From Mumia quercus (GTDB lineage: Bacteria; Actinomycetota; Actinomycetes; Propionibacteriales; Nocardioidaceae): a stretch of 64,000 nt of DNA. The notes beneath the pieces are model-generated. The model made no database searches and had not been told where the DNA came from. It saw nothing but the letters and a program-made list of their open reading frames with translations. Within the stretch, counting starts at the first letter, position 1, and the number at the start of each line of letters is the position of its first letter. Where the stretch lies: NCBI RefSeq assembly GCF_025506335.1, contig NZ_JANZYO010000002.1:420221-484220 (forward strand), given 5' to 3'. Below are positions 50,462 to 59,439 of this stretch, in pieces. Position numbers and translations under genes: made by a program.

Positions 50462-52753
50462 ATGAGCGATCTCGAGCGCGACCCGTCCCCAGACGGCATC
50501 GGCCGGCGGCGGTTCCTCGGCTACGTGATGGCGGCACCCACGCTGGCGACCGCGGCGAAGCTCAGCGTCGCGCCCAGCGCCCACGGCGCTGTCACTCCCC
50601 AACCCACCGACTTCCTCGACCTCAACGACATGATGACCGTCGCCGCCCTCCCGACGTCGCACCTCATCACCGTCCAGGTGCACACCGACGGCACCGTCTC
50701 GTTCGCGCTGCCCCGCGCCGAGGTCGGCCAGGGCATCACGACCTCGTCGGCCATGCTGATCGCCGAGGAGCTCGACGTCCCGTTGGAGCGGGTCAGGGTC
50801 ACCCTGGCCGACGCCCGCCCCGAGCTGGTCTTCAACCAGCTCACCGGAGGCTCCAACACCACCATCGCGACGTACACCCCGATCAGGGTCGCGGCGGCGA
50901 TCGCCCGCCTGCGGTTGCTGGCGGCCGCCGCCTCCGAGCTTGGCGTACGCGCGTCCGACCTCACCCTGCGCGACGGGATCGTGCGCGCGCCGGGGCACGA
51001 CGGTCTCGACATCGGCCGGCTGGCGACGGCGGCGGCCAGCACCCGTACGGAGGAGGTCCGGGTCGGCCTGAAGCCGCGGCAGGACTTCGCCGTGATCGGC
51101 ACCGCGCGCAACAGGGTCGACGCCCTCGCGGCGGTGACGGGACGCAAGGTGTTCGCCATGGACCTTCAGGTCCCCGACGCGCTCCCGACGATGGTCTGCC
51201 GCGCCCCCACCCTCAACGGCACCGTACGGTCGGTGGCCAACCTTGCCCAGGTTGCCGCGATGCCGGGCGTGACGGACGTCGTGCCGGTCTCGACCGGCGT
51301 CGCCGTGCGGGCGCGGACGTTCGGCCAGTGCATCGACGCGGTCCGCGCGCTGGAGGTGTCCTGGCGGCCCGGGAGCGCGGAGGGCAAGTCCGACGAGAGC
51401 GTGATCGCGGACCTTCGGCGCGCCGAGCTGCCGATCGGTGCGCTGCCGCTCACCCCGACCGTCGACGAGCGCTTCACGTTCCACTTCCGCAGCAACAGCG
51501 CGCTCGAGACCAACTGCGCCGTCGCCGACGTCCGTGGAGGCCGAGCCGAGATCTGGTCGTCCCTGAAGTCCCCGATCGTGGCGCGCCAGAAGATCGCCGC
51601 ACGGCTCGGCCTCCCGCTGCACGCGGTGACCGTGCACGTGACCGAGGGCGGAGGGTCGTTCGGACGGCGGCTCTTCTTCGACGCCGCGCTGGAGGCGGCC
51701 GAGATCTCGCAGAAGATGGGCAAGCCGGTCAAGCTCATGTGGCACCGGGCCGACGACTCGCGCCAGGGCCGCACCCACCCGATGGCTCTCTCCCGGGTGC
51801 GCGCGAGCTACCTCGGCAGCTCGGTGCTCCGCTTCACGCAGGTGCACACCAGCGTCGCGACGGACCTCGGCCACGGCCTCGGGGAGATCATCACCGCGAT
51901 GGCGGCGAGCCTACCCGTGGGCGACAGCGCGTTCTCCCAGGTGTTCTTCCAGCTCTCGCAGACCATGCCGTACGAGTTCGGCGTGAGCAACCGGCTGCTG
52001 AACGAGACCGACAAGAGCTTCAACACCGGCAGCATGCGCAACGTCTACTCCCCCGACATGACGTGCGCGCGTGAGCTCGTGGTCGACAAGCTGGCGGCCC
52101 GGATGCACAAGGACCCGTACCAGCTGCGGCGGGCCTCGCTGCGCACCGACCGCGCGCGGGCCGTGCTCGACAAGGTCGCCGAGGTCGGGAGCTGGGGGCG
52201 TCGGCTTCCCGCGGGAGTGGCCCAGGGGATCGCGTTCCACGACGAGTACCGCGCCGTGAGCGCCGTGCTGGTGGAGCTCGACTGCCGTCCCGAGACGGTC
52301 GGACGCCAGATCCGCGACGCGGTCACCGGCCCGCGGGTCACGAAGGCGGTCGTCGCGGTCGACGTCGGGCTCCCCGTCAACCCCCGCGGGCTCGAGGCGC
52401 AGATGATGGGCTGCCTGATGGACGGGATCGCGCTGGCGCTGACCTCTAGCCTGCATCTGCGCGACGGGCACTTCCTCGAGGCGAGCTGGGACAACTACTT
52501 CTACACCCGCCAGTGGAACACGCCCCCAGACCTCCAGATCATCGTCATGCCGCCGACCAGCGACGAGCCCGGCGGCGCCGGCGAGCTGGGGGTCGCCGCG
52601 TCGATGGCGGCCGTCGCCTGCGCCTACGCGCGGGCGACCGGGACGATGCCGACCACGTTCCCGATCAACCACGGCACGCTCTCGTTCGAACCCAAACCCG
52701 CCGTCCCGCCGATCCCCCAGTCCCCCACCGACGGCCTGGACCACGTCCGCTGA
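50462..52753 (+). CDS. oxiA: Molybdenum hydroxylase large subunit (aldehyde oxidase)
   Basis: A 763-residue xanthine-dehydrogenase-family molybdopterin-binding subunit. The start is a Tat signal (GRRRFLGYVMAAPTLATAAK). The molybdenum domain has VGQGITTSSAMLIAEELDVP, GGSFGRRLFFD and near the C-terminus GGAGELGVAAS, which supplies the catalytic Glu. The arrangement lcp-oxiA-oxiB is that described for Streptomyces K30, where OxiA/OxiB oxidise the aldehydes released from rubber. A Tat signal on the catalytic subunit means the co-factor-loaded complex is exported folded. CAGGAGG precedes ATG. Confidence 0.92.
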   Translation: MSDLERDPSPDGIGRRRFLGYVMAAPTLATAAKLSVAPSAHGAVTPQPTDFLDLNDMMTVAALPTSHLITVQVHTDGTVSFALPRAEVGQGITTSSAMLIAEELDVPLERVRVTLADARPELVFNQLTGGSNTTIATYTPIRVAAAIARLRLLAAAASELGVRASDLTLRDGIVRAPGHDGLDIGRLATAAASTRTEEVRVGLKPRQDFAVIGTARNRVDALAAVTGRKVFAMDLQVPDALPTMVCRAPTLNGTVRSVANLAQVAAMPGVTDVVPVSTGVAVRARTFGQCIDAVRALEVSWRPGSAEGKSDESVIADLRRAELPIGALPLTPTVDERFTFHFRSNSALETNCAVADVRGGRAEIWSSLKSPIVARQKIAARLGLPLHAVTVHVTEGGGSFGRRLFFDAALEAAEISQKMGKPVKLMWHRADDSRQGRTHPMALSRVRASYLGSSVLRFTQVHTSVATDLGHGLGEIITAMAASLPVGDSAFSQVFFQLSQTMPYEFGVSNRLLNETDKSFNTGSMRNVYSPDMTCARELVVDKLAARMHKDPYQLRRASLRTDRARAVLDKVAEVGSWGRRLPAGVAQGIAFHDEYRAVSAVLVELDCRPETVGRQIRDAVTGPRVTKAVVAVDVGLPVNPRGLEAQMMGCLMDGIALALTSSLHLRDGHFLEASWDNYFYTRQWNTPPDLQIIVMPPTSDEPGGAGELGVAASMAAVACAYARATGTMPTTFPINHGTLSFEPKPAVPPIPQSPTDGLDHVR

Positions 52754-52768
52754 CAGAGGAGATCACCC

Positions 52769-53245
52769 GTGCCCGAGCACACCTTCAGGCTCAACGGCCA
52801 CCAGGTCAGCGTCGACGTCGAGGACGACGTCCGGCTGCTGTGGGTCCTGCGCGACGTCCTGGGCGTCACCGGACCGAAGTACGGCTGCGGCATCAACGTC
52901 TGCAAAGCCTGCACCAGCCACCTGAACGGCACGGCGTTCAACCCGTGCGCCGTCCCGGTCAAGGACCTCGGTCCGAACGACGAGGTCACCACGATCGAGG
53001 GCCTGCCTGCGACGGTCGGTCGTGCCCTGCACCCGATGCAGGAGGCCTGGCTCGAGGCGGACGTCGCCCAGTGCGGCTACTGCCAGCCCGGCCAGATCAT
53101 GGCGGCCGTCGCGCTCGTACGACGGGTCGCGGCGGAAGGGCGGGAGATCACCGACGACGACCTCGACACGATCCGCAACATCTGCCGCTGCGGCACGTAC
53201 CCACGGATCCGGCAGGCGATCCGCGCCGCCTCGGCGCAGATGTGA
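52769..53245 (+). CDS. oxiB: Molybdenum hydroxylase 2Fe-2S subunit
   Basis: A 158-residue two-cluster iron-sulfur subunit. The plant-type cluster is CGINVCKAC...C (residues ~40-62); the second is CGYCQPG...CRCG (residues ~100-145). It passes electrons from the molybdenum site of OxiA. It has a GTG start with AGAGGAG, 15 bases after oxiA. It has no Tat signal of its own and would be exported with OxiA. The C-terminal helix domain is complete. Confidence 0.92.
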   Translation: MPEHTFRLNGHQVSVDVEDDVRLLWVLRDVLGVTGPKYGCGINVCKACTSHLNGTAFNPCAVPVKDLGPNDEVTTIEGLPATVGRALHPMQEAWLEADVAQCGYCQPGQIMAAVALVRRVAAEGREITDDDLDTIRNICRCGTYPRIRQAIRAASAQM

Positions 53246-53260
53246 GCCTCGCGCAAAGCC

Positions 53261-53303
53261 GTGGGCGGGACGTCAGATCCCCCGACCCCGACGTCCCGCC
53301 CAC
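53261..53303. terminator. Terminator after oxiB
   Basis: Perfect 14-base arms (GTGGGCGGGACGTC and GACGTCCCGCCCAC) around a 15-base loop, 16 bases past the oxiB stop. It ends the rubber operon and separates it from the convergent LuxR gene. Confidence 0.78.
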
Positions 53304-53418
53304 CCCCGAGGCCGCTCACCCGACCGCAATGTCGCGGTGAGCAGCAGGCCCCTCGGTCTCCATTAGGACCGAGGTCACACGGAGGCGTTACACAGATCGG
53401 ACGTTTTCACCCGCGCCT

Positions 53419-56064
53419 TCACCCTGGCCCGCCGGCGGCGTCCCCCGCGGGCGGGAGCATGCCGCGGACGGCCGCGCTCTGGACCGCCTCCTCGCGGGAG
53501 CGCACACCCAGCTTCCGGTAGAGGCTGCGCGTCTGGGTCTTGACGGTGTTGACCGACACGTAGAGCGTCCGTGCGATCTCTTCGAGCGAGCGGTCGGTCG
53601 CCAGCGCCGCGAGGACGACCTCCTCGCGCGGCGTCAGCTCCACGAACTCGACCTGCCGAGGCAGGACGTCACCGATGCCGGACGCGTCGAGCACGTCGAT
53701 GACCCGTCCCATCGCAGGCACGACGTCCGCGGCCTCGACCAGCAGGTCTCGCGGGACGAGCGCGAACGGTCGGTAGACGCCGCTGTCGGCGAGTGTCAGC
53801 AGCCGGGTGAGCTCGGGAACGGCGACCGCCGTACGGCCGTCGGCGAGCAGGGCGGCAGCGTACGTCAGCTTGAGGTCGGCGCGGACGCGCCGGCTGCAGC
53901 TCTCGTCCCACCGTCGCCCGCCGGCGACCCGCTGCGCGGCCGCGTGGTCGCCGATCGCCAGTGCGAGGCGCGCACGCGCGAGGTCGACGAGCGGCTGCTC
54001 GGACGTCACCGTCGCCAGCAGCGCGCCCGCGCGCGACGTCGCCCGCAGCGAGAGGAGGAGGTCGACCTCGAGAGAGACCAGCAGCGCCTCGGCGAACGAC
54101 CCCGGCTCGAGCCCGTGCGCACGTCGGGCACGCTCGGCCGAGAGCTGGTGCAGCACCCCAATCCTGTCGCCCCACAGAAGCTCGGTCTGAGCACGGGCGA
54201 AGAGATCGTAGAACCACAGGTCCGACGGCGGTGTCGCAGAGCGGCTCTCGCGCTCCAGGGCCTCGTAGGCACCGCACCGGTCGAGGCGTTCTGCTGCCAG
54301 GAGTGCCTGCGCGGTGTGGGCCAGCCGGCTCCCGAGGAGCTCGGTGCCGGGCGACTCGCACGCCTCGGCCCCGTGCTGGGCGATCCACTCGTCACCCGCC
54401 GCGAAGTCTCCTTCGACGGCGAAGGTCAGGCCGAGGACCGCACTGATCCCGGTACGTGCACCGGGGACGACGCACTCCGCCGACGTCTCGTACGCCGACA
54501 GCAGGGAGTCAGACGCCTTTTGGGTCTCCCCCGCCAGGAGGTGGACGACACCGGCCTCTTTGAACACGGGGCAGAGCAGGTCGTCGACCTCGTCGGGGTG
54601 CGCGGTACGGGCGGCCGTGGCGATCGAGGTGAGGCGCAACGCGACCTCGCGCGCCTGCGCCGGATCGCCCTTGAGGCGTAAGGAGAGAAGCGCGAGCAGC
54701 CCGTCGTCCAACGCGGTCCGCGCGTCGGTCGACCGGCCGATCAGCTCGAGCTCCGTACGGCCGAGAACCTCGCGTGTGCCCTGACTGCCGGCGGGCGCAC
54801 CCAGCAGCGAGACCGAGAGCTCCTTGATCGTCCGCAGCTTGCGCCGGCGAGCGAGGTCGGCGGCGGGCAGGGACTCGAAGAACGCCTCGAGCGCTTGGTG
54901 GTGGCCTGCGAGAAGGGCGAGCCAGCCGTCCTCGACGGCCGCGGCAGCACGACCGAGGTCACCGCCCGCCAGCGCGTGGGTCAGCGCGCGGGCGTGGTCG
55001 CCGCGCTCGAGGAACCAGCCGGCCAGGTCCTTCTCGAGCGTCCGGCGCGCGTGGGGCATCTCGGTGGCGAACAGCGACAGCATGGCCGACCGGACGAGCC
55101 GGGGCCACGCGTACGACCGTCGCGTGCCGACCGGCGTCGGCATCAGCAGCCCGTGAGACACGAGGCAGTCGATCACCGAGCGCGGGTTGACGCCTCCGTT
55201 GACGAACCGGGCCACGTCGTCGTCGAACTGCTCGAGGACGGTGAACCGGAAGACCCGTTCGCTGATGCCCACGGGGGCGAGCGCGCTGAGGACCTGGTTG
55301 CGCACCCAGTCGTGCGCGTGCTCCCTCACGACCTCGTCGACCGGCTGGGTCCACGGTGAGGGCTCGTGCGCGAGAGCGTCACCGATCGCCCACAGGATCG
55401 CCGGCCACCCGCCGGTCTCGCGGTGCAGGTCGTCGAGCTGCTGCCGGTCGAGCACCAGTCCGAACGACTCGAACAACGCCTGCGTCTCGTCCCGGGTGAG
55501 GAGGAGGTCGCGTACGCCGATGACGTCCGACTCGACGCCCTGGAGTCGGCAGGCCTCACGCAACCGCATGTCGTCACGGGCGCACACCACGACCCGCAGG
55601 TTCGGGCAGCTGCGCAGCAGCTCGGCGATGCCCCGGTCGGCCTCGGAGTCGCGGATCTGCTCGTACCGCTCGACGACGACCACGAGCGGCGCCTGCCACG
55701 CCTGGACCGCGTGGCGGATCGCCCGCCGCGACGTACCGCCGTCCCCGAAGGGCGTGACGACGCCCGCGACCGCCAGTGCCCGCCCGATCTCCTCCCAGAG
55801 ACGGGTGGCGGAGTGCACCTCCTCGTCCAGCGTCACCCACGCTGCGTCGAGGTCCTCGGGGATGCAGGCGAACCACTGGGCGACGAGCGTGCTCTTCCCG
55901 ATGCCGACAGGGCCACGGACGACCACGAGCGGGACCGCCGACGCGAGGCGCTCCGAGAGCCGGGGACGCCGCGCCAACGGTCGAGGCAGGCGCGGGACCG
56001 CGTACCTGTAGCCACCCTTCGTGGCAGCCACACCTCGTCCCCCACGGACCGCTTCTACGCTCAT
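53419..56064 (-). CDS. Large MalT/LuxR-type ATP-dependent regulator
   Basis: An 881-residue LuxR regulator of the MalT/LAL type. The Walker A is VVVRGPVGIGKSTLVAQWF (residues ~47-65), Walker B is APLVVVVERYEQI, the middle ~450 residues are TPR-like helical repeats, and the C-terminal LuxR helix-turn-helix is LTPREEVVLAALATDRSLEEIARTLYVSVNTVKTQTRSLYRKLGV. These proteins bind a ligand, oligomerise with ATP and activate a nearby operon. Candidates are the convergent rubber operon or the amide-hydrolase/gad operon just upstream on the same strand. GGGGGAG precedes ATG. Confidence 0.92.
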   Translation of the reverse strand: MSVEAVRGGRGVAATKGGYRYAVPRLPRPLARRPRLSERLASAVPLVVVRGPVGIGKSTLVAQWFACIPEDLDAAWVTLDEEVHSATRLWEEIGRALAVAGVVTPFGDGGTSRRAIRHAVQAWQAPLVVVVERYEQIRDSEADRGIAELLRSCPNLRVVVCARDDMRLREACRLQGVESDVIGVRDLLLTRDETQALFESFGLVLDRQQLDDLHRETGGWPAILWAIGDALAHEPSPWTQPVDEVVREHAHDWVRNQVLSALAPVGISERVFRFTVLEQFDDDVARFVNGGVNPRSVIDCLVSHGLLMPTPVGTRRSYAWPRLVRSAMLSLFATEMPHARRTLEKDLAGWFLERGDHARALTHALAGGDLGRAAAAVEDGWLALLAGHHQALEAFFESLPAADLARRRKLRTIKELSVSLLGAPAGSQGTREVLGRTELELIGRSTDARTALDDGLLALLSLRLKGDPAQAREVALRLTSIATAARTAHPDEVDDLLCPVFKEAGVVHLLAGETQKASDSLLSAYETSAECVVPGARTGISAVLGLTFAVEGDFAAGDEWIAQHGAEACESPGTELLGSRLAHTAQALLAAERLDRCGAYEALERESRSATPPSDLWFYDLFARAQTELLWGDRIGVLHQLSAERARRAHGLEPGSFAEALLVSLEVDLLLSLRATSRAGALLATVTSEQPLVDLARARLALAIGDHAAAQRVAGGRRWDESCSRRVRADLKLTYAAALLADGRTAVAVPELTRLLTLADSGVYRPFALVPRDLLVEAADVVPAMGRVIDVLDASGIGDVLPRQVEFVELTPREEVVLAALATDRSLEEIARTLYVSVNTVKTQTRSLYRKLGVRSREEAVQSAAVRGMLPPAGDAAGGPG

Positions 56065-56214
56065 CTTCTCCCCCGAGACTGCTCACGTGCGGTGTCTTGG
56101 CGACGCACCGCATTTGCTCACATCCTGAATTATCGCGAGAACCACCGCACCCGCCGCCTGAGACCCTGCCTCCCGACAGCAGGGGCACCGCACGGACGGG
56201 CGCGGTGGACGCCC

Positions 56215-57231
56215 TCAGGCCTTCGCGCCGGCCTTCGCCGCCTCGACCATCGACAGGGTCAGGAAGGTGAGCGTGCCCTCCTCGAACTTGTCGCTCACGT
56301 TGCCCGCGATGCCGCCCTCCAGCGCCAGTTTGCTCAAGAGGTCCAGCTTGGTCGTGGGCGAGCCTTCGCTGAAGTCGAGGTCGTCGAGGTCCACCCACAC
56401 GATGTTCGGCCGCGTCGTCGACTCGAAGACGTACCGCTTGTTGGTCAGGTCGGCGACGACCTGCCAGATCGTCTGCGACGCTTCGGGCTTGCCGGGGTCC
56501 GGCTCCCTGAACGGCTGCGCCGCGTTGCGGATGACGCTGAACATCGCGGCGATCGCGTCGACCTGCGACGCGGGCTGCTCGAGCCTGCCCACGTAGTAGA
56601 GCGCACGGGCGAAGCGGTCCGTCGCCAGCGTGGAGCCGGGCAGGGGCTTGTCGCCCCCGAGCCCCTGCCACTGCTCGACCAGCTGGAGCTGCTGGTCGAA
56701 GGGCGGCGAGTTCGTCATGACGAGGTACTCGCGGCCGTGGTGGATGTGGGCCTTGCCGTCGAGGTACTCGATGATGGCCGAGTCCCCGGTCGCGTCGTCC
56801 AGCGCGAGGTGGATCGCCGGGACCTCCCCGCTCGACGGGTCCGTCAGCTGGACGACCTGCGCGTCGTTCTCCTCGATCCACGCGACGGCTTCTGCCACCG
56901 TCGCGTAGTTGTCGAGGAAATACTGGAGCCACACCGCCTGGCTCAGCGCGGGGCGCGACTCGTCACGCGGCTCGTACGTGGACTCGGCGAGCCACAGGAT
57001 GTGGCCGGAGAGCCCTGCCTCGTTGATCCCGTCGACCGAGATCAGGTCGAACGCCGTCGCGACGACGCTCCCGTACTTCGCCGTCCAGGACAGCTCGCCC
57101 TTCACACCGTCGTCGCGCGCGACGCCTCGGGGAAGTTTCCAGAGGTTGGTCCCGAGGTCGCGGTGGTAGTCCATGTTGCGGCCGACGACGACAGATCCTG
57201 CAGCGTCCGGCCAGATCACTCGCGTGCACAT
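56215..57231 (-). CDS. Linear-amide C-N hydrolase (choloylglycine hydrolase family)
   Basis: A 338-residue Ntn hydrolase of the penicillin V acylase/conjugated-bile-acid hydrolase family. Met is removed to expose Cys2 (MCTRVIWPDAAGSVVVGRNMDYHRDLGTNLW), the nucleophile; Arg and Asp of the active site are in RNMDY. Members cut linear amides, including penicillin V, bile conjugates and N-acyl-homoserine lactones. No signal peptide is seen, so it probably works inside. It is the last gene of the five-gene minus-strand operon. Confidence 0.88.
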   Translation of the reverse strand: MCTRVIWPDAAGSVVVGRNMDYHRDLGTNLWKLPRGVARDDGVKGELSWTAKYGSVVATAFDLISVDGINEAGLSGHILWLAESTYEPRDESRPALSQAVWLQYFLDNYATVAEAVAWIEENDAQVVQLTDPSSGEVPAIHLALDDATGDSAIIEYLDGKAHIHHGREYLVMTNSPPFDQQLQLVEQWQGLGGDKPLPGSTLATDRFARALYYVGRLEQPASQVDAIAAMFSVIRNAAQPFREPDPGKPEASQTIWQVVADLTNKRYVFESTTRPNIVWVDLDDLDFSEGSPTTKLDLLSKLALEGGIAGNVSDKFEEGTLTFLTLSMVEAAKAGAKA

Positions 57232-57268
57232 ATCTTCTCGCTTTCACGTGGTGGTGGTTGCCAAGAAT

Positions 57269-57943
57269 TCAGGAATGCGCCACTCGACCCCTCTCACGCC
57301 CCGGAAGGACGATCAACGAGGCAAGGAAGAAGCACACCGCTCCGACCAATGTGCCGATATTTGCCACGTCATTGTTCAGAGAATCCCCACCGGGCCCGAT
57401 ATAGGCGCCGACGGCCGAGATCCCGAAGGCGACGCACCCGGCGAGGTTGATCTGCGTCGACCACCACTGCCGGTCGCGCGGGTTCCAGGCGTCCTTGATG
57501 TGGTTGTAGGCGACGATCGCGAGGACGCCGCTCACGAGGAAGGCGACGGACCCTCCTGCGTCGGGCGACCAGACGAAGTGCTTCTGCGAGGCGACCGTCT
57601 TGGCGTCCAGCGCAGCCGTGGTGCTCACGTTGAAGAGCAGGGTCCCCAACGACTGCGTCGCCGCGGCGAGCCACTCCGCCCGCACCATCGTCCCCCGCCC
57701 GTACGGGACCCGCACCGTGACCGCTCCGCTCAGGAGCAGCTGGGCCAGCCCCGCCGCGGTGAAGAACCACGCACCGACGAAGTAGCACAGGTTCGAGGTG
57801 GACGCCGGCGCCCAGTCCCCCAGCGCGAGCGCCGACCCGAGCGCGAAGAGCGCCGAGCCGATCATGAACCCCACGCACTGCTTCGACAGCGTCGGAGTCA
57901 GCGCCGCGCGCTGCAGCGGGGCGCTCCCTACGACGTCGCTCAT
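57269..57943 (-). CDS. Multi-pass membrane protein, YrhK-like
   Basis: A 224-residue protein with six membrane helices in three pairs (about 20-42, 50-73, 90-110, 128-146, 165-185 and 192-212). SKQCVGFMIGSALFALGSALAL, FVGAWFFTAAGLAQLLL and NDVANIGTLVGAVCFFLASLIVL suggest the YrhK-type helix pairs (N-x-x-x-x-x-G-x-x-x-F). A transport or sensing role cannot be stated. It lies between the glutamate decarboxylase and the amide hydrolase genes with gaps of 27 and 37 bases. Confidence 0.68.
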   Translation of the reverse strand: MSDVVGSAPLQRAALTPTLSKQCVGFMIGSALFALGSALALGDWAPASTSNLCYFVGAWFFTAAGLAQLLLSGAVTVRVPYGRGTMVRAEWLAAATQSLGTLLFNVSTTAALDAKTVASQKHFVWSPDAGGSVAFLVSGVLAIVAYNHIKDAWNPRDRQWWSTQINLAGCVAFGISAVGAYIGPGGDSLNNDVANIGTLVGAVCFFLASLIVLPGRERGRVAHS

Positions 57944-57970
57944 GGCTCTGCTCCGCGTGGACTGTGCACG

Positions 57971-59377
57971 TCAGTGGTGGAAGTGCGCACCGGCGACCTC
58001 GCGAGGCAGGGGCGACTTCAGGTTGTCGAGGTAGGCAACCTCGCCCTCGAGGTCGCGCAGCAGCGCGTTGGCCAGGTCGTGGCTGAGTCCCGCGCGTACG
58101 ACGATGCGCTGGACGGTGATGTCGGCGAGGTTGTCCGCGAGCGGGTACGCCGGCACGAGCCAGCCCTTCATCCGCAACCGGTCCGACAAGTCGTACAAGG
58201 TCCAGTTGGCGGTGTGGTCGGGCTTCAGGCGCCAGGCGAAGACCGGGATGGTGTCGCCCTTGCTCACCAGCGTGAACGGGCCGATCTTCTCGATGGCGGC
58301 CGCGAGGTACTGCGCCACGTCGAGCGAGCTCTGCTGCACCTCGCGGTAGCCGTCGCGGCCCAGCCTCAAGAACATGTAGTACTGCAGGAGCACCTGCGCG
58401 CCGGGGCGCGAGAAGTTGAGCGCCAGCGTGGGCATGTCGCCGCCGAGGTAGCTGCAGTGGAACACCATGCTCTCCGGCAGCGCGTCGGTGTCGCGCCACA
58501 CGATCCACCCGACACCGGGGTAGACCAGTCCGTACTTGTGGCCCGAGGTGTTGATCGAGACGACGCGCTCGACGCGGAAGTCCCACTCGAGCTCGGGCTG
58601 GCAGAACGGGGCCACCATCGCGCCGGAGGCACCGTCGACGTGGATCTTGACGTCGAGGCCCGTGCTGGCCTGGATCTCGTCGAGCTTCTTCGCGATCTCG
58701 GCGATGGGCTCGTACATCCCCGTGTAGGTCTGGCCCATGATCCCGACGACGCCGATCGTGTTCTCGTCGACGTACTTCTCGAGGTCGTGGCCGTCGAGGA
58801 CCAGGTGCTCCTCCGAGACGGGAACCCACCGCGGCTCGACCTCGAAGTAGTTGCAGAACTTCTCCCAGCAGACCTGCACACCGGTCGACAGGACGAGGTT
58901 CGGCGACTCGACGGACTTGCCTTCCTCGCGCCGCTTCGTCTGCCAGCGCCGCTTGAGCGCCAGGCCGCCCAGCATGCAGGCCTCCGAGGAGCCGATCGTG
59001 GAGGTCCCGATCGTGGCGGCGCTGTCCGGGGCGTGCCAGAGGTCGGCGAGGATCCGCCAGCAGCGCTCCTCGATCGCCGCGGTCTGCGGGTACTCGTCCT
59101 TGTCGATCATGTTCTTGTCGGCGGTCTCGCTGTAGAGGCGCTTGGCCTCGTCGTCCATCCAGGTGGAGACGAAGGTCGCGAGGTTCAGCCGGGCGTTGCC
59201 GTCGAGCATCGCCTCGTCGTGGACGATCTGGTACGCCGTCTCCGGGAGGCTCGCACGATCCGGCATCTCGAACTTCGGCATCTCCGTGGCCTCACCCGGG
59301 CGGATGAAGACGGGGTTGATGACGAGCGACTCCCCGATGTTGGTGGTCTGGCGGGCGTTGGTGTGTCTGACGGACAT
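57971..59377 (-). CDS. gadB: Glutamate decarboxylase
   Basis: A 468-residue PLP-dependent group II decarboxylase. Signatures include IGTSTIGSSEACMLGGLALKRRWQ, VHVDGAS-type PLP Asp (IHVDGASGAMVAPF) and the PLP Lys in TSGHKYGLVYPGVGW. The C-terminal end (EVAGAHFHH) has the His that gates the active site at rising pH in acid-resistance GADs. It turns glutamate into GABA with use of a proton. There is no glutamate/GABA antiporter next to it; instead a YhgE-type membrane protein precedes it. ATG at 59377. Confidence 0.94.
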   Translation of the reverse strand: MSVRHTNARQTTNIGESLVINPVFIRPGEATEMPKFEMPDRASLPETAYQIVHDEAMLDGNARLNLATFVSTWMDDEAKRLYSETADKNMIDKDEYPQTAAIEERCWRILADLWHAPDSAATIGTSTIGSSEACMLGGLALKRRWQTKRREEGKSVESPNLVLSTGVQVCWEKFCNYFEVEPRWVPVSEEHLVLDGHDLEKYVDENTIGVVGIMGQTYTGMYEPIAEIAKKLDEIQASTGLDVKIHVDGASGAMVAPFCQPELEWDFRVERVVSINTSGHKYGLVYPGVGWIVWRDTDALPESMVFHCSYLGGDMPTLALNFSRPGAQVLLQYYMFLRLGRDGYREVQQSSLDVAQYLAAAIEKIGPFTLVSKGDTIPVFAWRLKPDHTANWTLYDLSDRLRMKGWLVPAYPLADNLADITVQRIVVRAGLSHDLANALLRDLEGEVAYLDNLKSPLPREVAGAHFHH

Positions 59378-59439
59378 GGTCGTCCTCTCTCGGTGACGAG
59401 TGGGTGTACGCGACCCGCGGCGTGCGGGCCGACGGATTG

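Noticed and set aside
49196-51874. 892-residue minus-strand open frame opposite lcp and oxiA
   Set aside because: Composition is typical of antisense frames and it overlaps two clearly recognised genes on the plus strand.
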